Positions 60,225 through 64,000 of a DNA stretch of 64,000 nt are shown in pieces (within the stretch, counting starts at the first letter, position 1; each line of letters opens with the position of its first letter). Under the pieces are notes generated by a model, which saw nothing but the letters and a program-made list of their open reading frames with translations, made no database searches and was not told the DNA's origin. The translations under genes were made by a program, and so were the position numbers. The stretch is taken from assembly GCA_002490525.1 (NCBI GenBank), contig DKUE01000007.1, forward strand, positions 1-64,000, written 5' to 3'. Source of the stretch: Ruminococcaceae bacterium UBA7212. Its GTDB lineage: Bacteria > Bacillota > Clostridia > Oscillospirales > Acutalibacteraceae.

Positions 60225-62639
60225 ATGCAAATCTATTATATTGACCGCCGCACACAGATTCGGCATTTTTCGGATTTGTCCGTTTTGAACGGTCGGCAGC
60301 CGCTTTCTGCGCTGTCGGTGTCTGTTCCGAAAGCCGAAGAATTTGTTTTACAGCTGGCAGTTCTTGCGGAGAGCGAGCGGGAGCTTCAGCGCGTGTCTTT
60401 TGACGGAAATGTGCCGATGACTTGTATAAATACGCAAATTACCGATAAATTCGGTCATTCTTATGAAAAAAGCGTTGTATTGCAGGAAAACCGTATTCGT
60501 CCGCTGTTTTTTGTTCTGCATGCTGATTCTGTTCACACAGACGAAGCTGTACATACAGAAATTCTGTTTCAAACAGATAAAGGAACGCAAACACTCGCGC
60601 TGACGGTGCACTATACGGATGAGGCGGTCGAAAATAACGGCTATAACGACCTGTGGCGGCTTTCGCGGCTAAATTGGCTGAATTCCGAACGGTTTTTAAA
60701 CAATGACCCTGTGGCGCCGTATTTTGCGCCGACGGCGCAGGAGAATACGGTGCGGATTCTCGGCCGCGACATCTCATTCGGCGCAAACGGTCTGCCGCAG
60801 CAAATGCAGTCCTATTTCGATGAAAGTATTTCCTTAAAAAAGGAAATACAAAAAAACCTGTTCGCGGCGCCGATGGATTTTTGTATTGCTGGTACGCCCA
60901 TAACCTGGTCGTCTCTGCAGATGAAACAGGACGGCGGTACGGTTTACATCACGGCAGACGGTACGGCAGACGGTTTAAAGCTGCAGGCACGGACCGCGCT
61001 GTTTTATGAGGGCTTTTTAGATTGCAGTATTTTTGTGACAGCCGAAAAGGATTTTTGTACCGAGAATATCATGCTGTCAGCAACACTGCAAAAGGATTGT
61101 GCCGAATATATGAACGGACTCGGTGCGGTTGGTTCGGCAGCACATGATATTTCCTTTCATTGGGATGAAACGCGGCATTTGGATTGCTTATATATCGGTG
61201 CGGTAAATGCGGGACTTCGTTTGAAATGGAAGGCGGAAAATTACCGCAAGCCGCTGGTGAATATTTATTATCACAATCTGCCTCTTGTGATTCCGGACGA
61301 AACGTGGGCAAACCATCAAAACGGCACGGTTGCTTTTTGCAAAGGCGAAAGCGAAGCGAAAATCACCGCGCAGACAGGTTCGTTTTCTATGAAAGCGCAG
61401 GAAACCCGCCGGTTTGATTTTGAAATACATTTCACACCACTCAAGGCGATTGATTATCAGAAACACTACGCAACGCGTTACGACCACAGCAATCATTTAA
61501 AAGATGAATATAAGGAACTCCGCCGCGCGGAGAAAAATAAACTTACGCACATGGTTATCCATCATGGCAACGCTGTACATCCGTTTATCAATTACCCGTT
61601 TATAGAAACGGAGCGGTTAAAGCGCCTAGTCGATGCCGCAAAACAAAAGAACATCGGTGTAAAGGTATATTACACCACGCGCGAACACAGCAACCATATG
61701 GCGGAGGTATTCGCCTATAAAGCGCTGGATGACGAAATCATACTGCGAAAAAGGGGAGAGGGCTATCCCTGGCAGGGCGGTACGGCAAAATGGCTGACAG
61801 AATATTTCGGTGAGGAGATTATTCCGGCTTGGAAGGTGGAATACCGCAGCGGTAAATATAAAAACGACCCGGATGTGTCCTTTATCGTCCGTCCGAATTC
61901 ACGGTTGGATAATTACTATATTGAGGGGCTGGACTGGCTGGTGCAAAATATCGGCATCAAAGGAATTTATATTGATGATACCGCGCTGGACAGAACCACA
62001 GCCACCCGTGCGCGTAAGGTGTTGGACCGCGTAAACGGACTGATTGACATGCATATGTGGAATCATGAGGAGGCGCGCGCCGGCAATGTAAGCTGTATGA
62101 ATCTGTATACGGAACTGTTTCCTTTTTTGGACAGTCTTTGGATCGGCGAGGGCTATCCGTATAAGCGGCTTTCTCCCGACTATTTGCTCACAGAGGTTTC
62201 GGGACTCCCCTACGGGCAGACGAGCCAGATGCTGGAGGGCGGCGGCAATCCGTATATCGGCATGCTGTATGCGATGAATAACCGATACGGCTGGGGCGCG
62301 ACCGATGCACCGCGCATCTATCAGATTTGGGATGATTTCCGCATACAGGACAGTGAAATGCGCGGTTACTGGCACAGCCAAAATCCTGTGCAAAGCGGCA
62401 ATGACAATGTAAAAGCAACGGTGTATTTGAAAAAAGAGGAAGCACTGGTTTGCCTGTTCAATTTTGCAGATAAGAAACAGACATTCCGTTTGCAGATACA
62501 GAAAGACCTGCTTGGTTTTGCGCCGAAAACGGCAGAGCGTGTGTATATAAAGCATTTGCAAAGAAAAAAGATGTTGCATACGGAACGTGAAATGACGCTT
62601 CGCCCGAAAAACGGTCTGATTTTTTTGCTGCGGGCGTAA
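60225..62639 (+). CDS. Large glycoside-hydrolase-like protein (DUF6067-type)
   Basis: An 804-residue protein without a signal peptide, so cytoplasmic. It has an N-terminal beta-sandwich, then a region of the DUF6067/GH123-N type (RILGRDISFGANGLPQQ near residue 178), and a TIM-barrel-like second half from about residue 430 with acidic residues at strand ends: GIKGIYIDDTALDRT near 582, MHMWNHEEA near 607 and DSLWIGEGYPYK near 630. These are candidate catalytic residues. Substrate unknown. GAAAGGGA precedes the ATG. It faces an AraC gene 120 bases away, which likely controls it. Confidence 0.75.
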   Translation: MQIYYIDRRTQIRHFSDLSVLNGRQPLSALSVSVPKAEEFVLQLAVLAESERELQRVSFDGNVPMTCINTQITDKFGHSYEKSVVLQENRIRPLFFVLHADSVHTDEAVHTEILFQTDKGTQTLALTVHYTDEAVENNGYNDLWRLSRLNWLNSERFLNNDPVAPYFAPTAQENTVRILGRDISFGANGLPQQMQSYFDESISLKKEIQKNLFAAPMDFCIAGTPITWSSLQMKQDGGTVYITADGTADGLKLQARTALFYEGFLDCSIFVTAEKDFCTENIMLSATLQKDCAEYMNGLGAVGSAAHDISFHWDETRHLDCLYIGAVNAGLRLKWKAENYRKPLVNIYYHNLPLVIPDETWANHQNGTVAFCKGESEAKITAQTGSFSMKAQETRRFDFEIHFTPLKAIDYQKHYATRYDHSNHLKDEYKELRRAEKNKLTHMVIHHGNAVHPFINYPFIETERLKRLVDAAKQKNIGVKVYYTTREHSNHMAEVFAYKALDDEIILRKRGEGYPWQGGTAKWLTEYFGEEIIPAWKVEYRSGKYKNDPDVSFIVRPNSRLDNYYIEGLDWLVQNIGIKGIYIDDTALDRTTATRARKVLDRVNGLIDMHMWNHEEARAGNVSCMNLYTELFPFLDSLWIGEGYPYKRLSPDYLLTEVSGLPYGQTSQMLEGGGNPYIGMLYAMNNRYGWGATDAPRIYQIWDDFRIQDSEMRGYWHSQNPVQSGNDNVKATVYLKKEEALVCLFNFADKKQTFRLQIQKDLLGFAPKTAERVYIKHLQRKKMLHTEREMTLRPKNGLIFLLRA

Positions 62640-62960
62640 GACCGCATGGGATGCATGTGTATCGCTGATGGTAAAAAATACTCCGCCTCAAGCGTGTGCG
62701 TGCTTCTCAAGCAATGCACATGTATAAAACTTGTGTTGTTACCAAAAAATTCAGGTGGGCGGAAATCCTAACTTTACACAAACGGACAGCCGGGAGGGCT
62801 GTCCCTGTGCGCGCAGAAGTACAGGCTTGTGAACACGCAGGGGCGATTCCACGAATCGCCCGCAAAAATCCTCTGTATCTTCGCAGAACGACACTTAGGC
62901 CGTTCCCTACATAGCTTGTACGAGATACTTGATATGCGTTATTGTTCTCCCAAAGAGAAA
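62640..62960. other. Gene-free stretch with small hairpins
   Basis: No gene is supported here. It holds GGACAGCC(ggga)GGGCTGTCC at 62784-62804, GGGGCGATTC(cac)GAATCGCCC at 62840-62861, and a TGCACATGTATAAAAC segment. The GATTC/GAATCGCCC type of hairpin is of the kind dispersed in gut Firmicutes genomes. No promoter was found for a plus-strand gene. Confidence 0.5.
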
Positions 62961-62996
62961 AAACGTGCGCTGAATTCCAAAAATTCAGCGCACGAA
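62961..62996 (-). terminator. Terminator of citrate synthase gene 2
   Basis: CGTGCGCTGAATT / AATTCAGCGCACG perfect stem; on the minus strand followed by TTTTTTCTC. Confidence 0.87.
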
Positions 62997-63034
62997 GCTT
63001 TCATATACAATTTTTATGTGGAAGGAAGATAGAC

Positions 63035-64000
63035 TTATTTTCGTTCTGCGAGCGGCACATAGGGTTTTACATCGGAGACGCTCTTATAGGCAGGACGGAT
63101 AATCTTATCTGCATTGGTGCGTTCTTCCATCATGTGCGCGCTCCAGCCAACGATGCGCGCCATGGCAAAAATCGGCGTATACAGCTCAGGCGGAATATCC
63201 AGCATGCTGTATACAAAACCGCTGTAAAAATCGACATTCGGGCTGACGCCCTTGTAAATTCTGCGCCGTTCGGCAATGACCTGCGGCGCGAGACGCCCAA
63301 TCATGCTGTATAATTCAAAGTCCGCGCTGCGGTTCTTCGCCAGCGCAAGCTTTTCCACGAACCCTTTGAAAACCTCGGCGCGCGGGTCGGAAATCGAATA
63401 CACCGCGTGACCCATACCGTAAATTAAGCCCTTCTTGTCAAATGCCTCACGGTTCAGCAGTTTTTCGAGATAATCGCGCACTGCATCCTCATCGCTTGTG
63501 TCGCGCACATGCTTTTTCAAATCGTGAATCATTTCCACAACTTTAATATTTGCACCGCCGTGTTTCGGACCTTTCAAAGAGCAGAGCGCCGCCGCCATGA
63601 CAGAGAATGTATCAGACCCCGAAGAGGTGACCACATGTGTGGTAAACGATGAGTTGTTACCGCCGCCGTGCTCCATATGGAGAATCAGCGCAATATCGAG
63701 CACCTGTGCTTCCAGCGCAGAGTATTTTTTATCGGGCCGTAAAAGCCGCAGGATATTTTCCGCTGCCGAGAGTTTCGGGTCGGGACGGTGGATATACAGA
63801 CTGTCGTTACATTCATAATGGTTATATGCCTGATAGCCGTAGACCGCCAGCATCGGGAATCGGCTGATTAAGGACAGGCATTGGCGCAGGACATTTTCCT
63901 GTGACATATCCGTCGGATTACTGTCATATGCTGAAAGTGTCAGTACACTGCGGGTCAAAGAGTTCATAATATCCTTGCTCGGCGCTTTCATGATAACATC
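63035..64000 (-). CDS. Citrate/2-methylcitrate synthase, copy 2 (5' end outside window)
   Basis: C-terminal part of a second citrate synthase of the same subtype as the one at 31245-32657. It contains HMEHGGGNNSSFTTH, SLKGPKHGGANIKV, GMGHAVYSISDPRA and NVDFYSG, all aligned with copy 1, and begins before base 64000, so its start and N-terminal extension are not visible. Moderate divergence from copy 1 points to an old duplication or separate acquisition. Whether the two differ in substrate (acetyl- against propionyl-CoA) cannot be told. Confidence 0.92.
   Translation of the reverse strand, partial: DVIMKAPSKDIMNSLTRSVLTLSAYDSNPTDMSQENVLRQCLSLISRFPMLAVYGYQAYNHYECNDSLYIHRPDPKLSAAENILRLLRPDKKYSALEAQVLDIALILHMEHGGGNNSSFTTHVVTSSGSDTFSVMAAALCSLKGPKHGGANIKVVEMIHDLKKHVRDTSDEDAVRDYLEKLLNREAFDKKGLIYGMGHAVYSISDPRAEVFKGFVEKLALAKNRSADFELYSMIGRLAPQVIAERRRIYKGVSPNVDFYSGFVYSMLDIPPELYTPIFAMARIVGWSAHMMEERTNADKIIRPAYKSVSDVKPYVPLAERK

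Overview
The window looks like chromosome of an anaerobic, spore-forming, Gram-positive member of the Clostridia. Supporting genes are a complete spoIIAA-spoIIAB-sigF operon, the darA-holB-ricT-trmN6-rsmI housekeeping block, a T-box leader on thrS, a PadR/HAAS pair, a two-cluster ferredoxin and a secreted protein with a type I dockerin. Dockerins plus moderate GC suggest the Oscillospirales/Ruminococcaceae part of the class; that placement is inference. No prophage, transposase, CRISPR array, rRNA or tRNA gene was seen.

Layout. 0.1-2.9 kb: a three-gene ABC importer (lipoprotein, permease, ATPase). 3-9.1 kb: a small membrane protein and a GH20 hexosaminidase on the minus strand, then a YhaM-type nuclease, a DUF2804 protein and prmA on plus. 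9.2-15.1 kb: a surface protein beside a TetR regulator and palindromic sites, a 62-residue cysteine-rich membrane peptide, hflX, prfB without its usual frameshift, and an SGNH hydrolase. 15.4-21.1 kb: an 1878-residue dockerin protein built of Ig-like repeats. 21.3-26 kb: a membrane protein, a DUF5696 lipoprotein, and a PadR/HAAS pair. 26-31.1 kb: T-box-thrS, a metallophosphoesterase and a SpoIID-like protein. 31.2-34.6 kb: citrate synthase, a membrane protein and an AEC transporter.

34.6-41 kb: the darA-holB-ricT ... trmN6-rsmI block, interrupted by a ferredoxin gene and by an AT-rich pair on the opposite strand (membrane-anchored XRE regulator plus a secreted protein). Two copies of a short element, each able to fold on itself, lie just upstream of ricT and of rsmI. 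41-45.6 kb: an XRE regulator divergent from a histidine phosphatase, then a class III aminotransferase and a tandem class II aldolase-like protein whose codon use suggests strong expression. 45.8-49.8 kb: feoAB, then the spoIIA operon. 49.9-55.9 kb: a metallophosphoesterase, a sortase-type surface protein, cdd with a ribbon-helix-helix protein, a spore-type M14 peptidase, and a tiny XRE repressor preceded by three matching operators. 56-59.3 kb: a DHHW protein with a phosphoesterase, and a D,D-carboxypeptidase. 59.3-62.6 kb: an AraC regulator divergent from a large glycoside-hydrolase-like protein. The window ends inside a second citrate synthase gene.

Recurring themes are cell envelope and sporulation (spoIIA, SpoIID-like, D,D-carboxypeptidase, M14 peptidase, SGNH/DHHW proteins), glycan use (GH20, DUF5696, DUF6067-like, dockerin) and small one-component regulators sitting next to palindromic sites. 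The observations most worth checking are the paired RNA-like element before ricT and rsmI, the aminotransferase/aldolase pair, and the AT-rich islet inside the darA-rsmI block.
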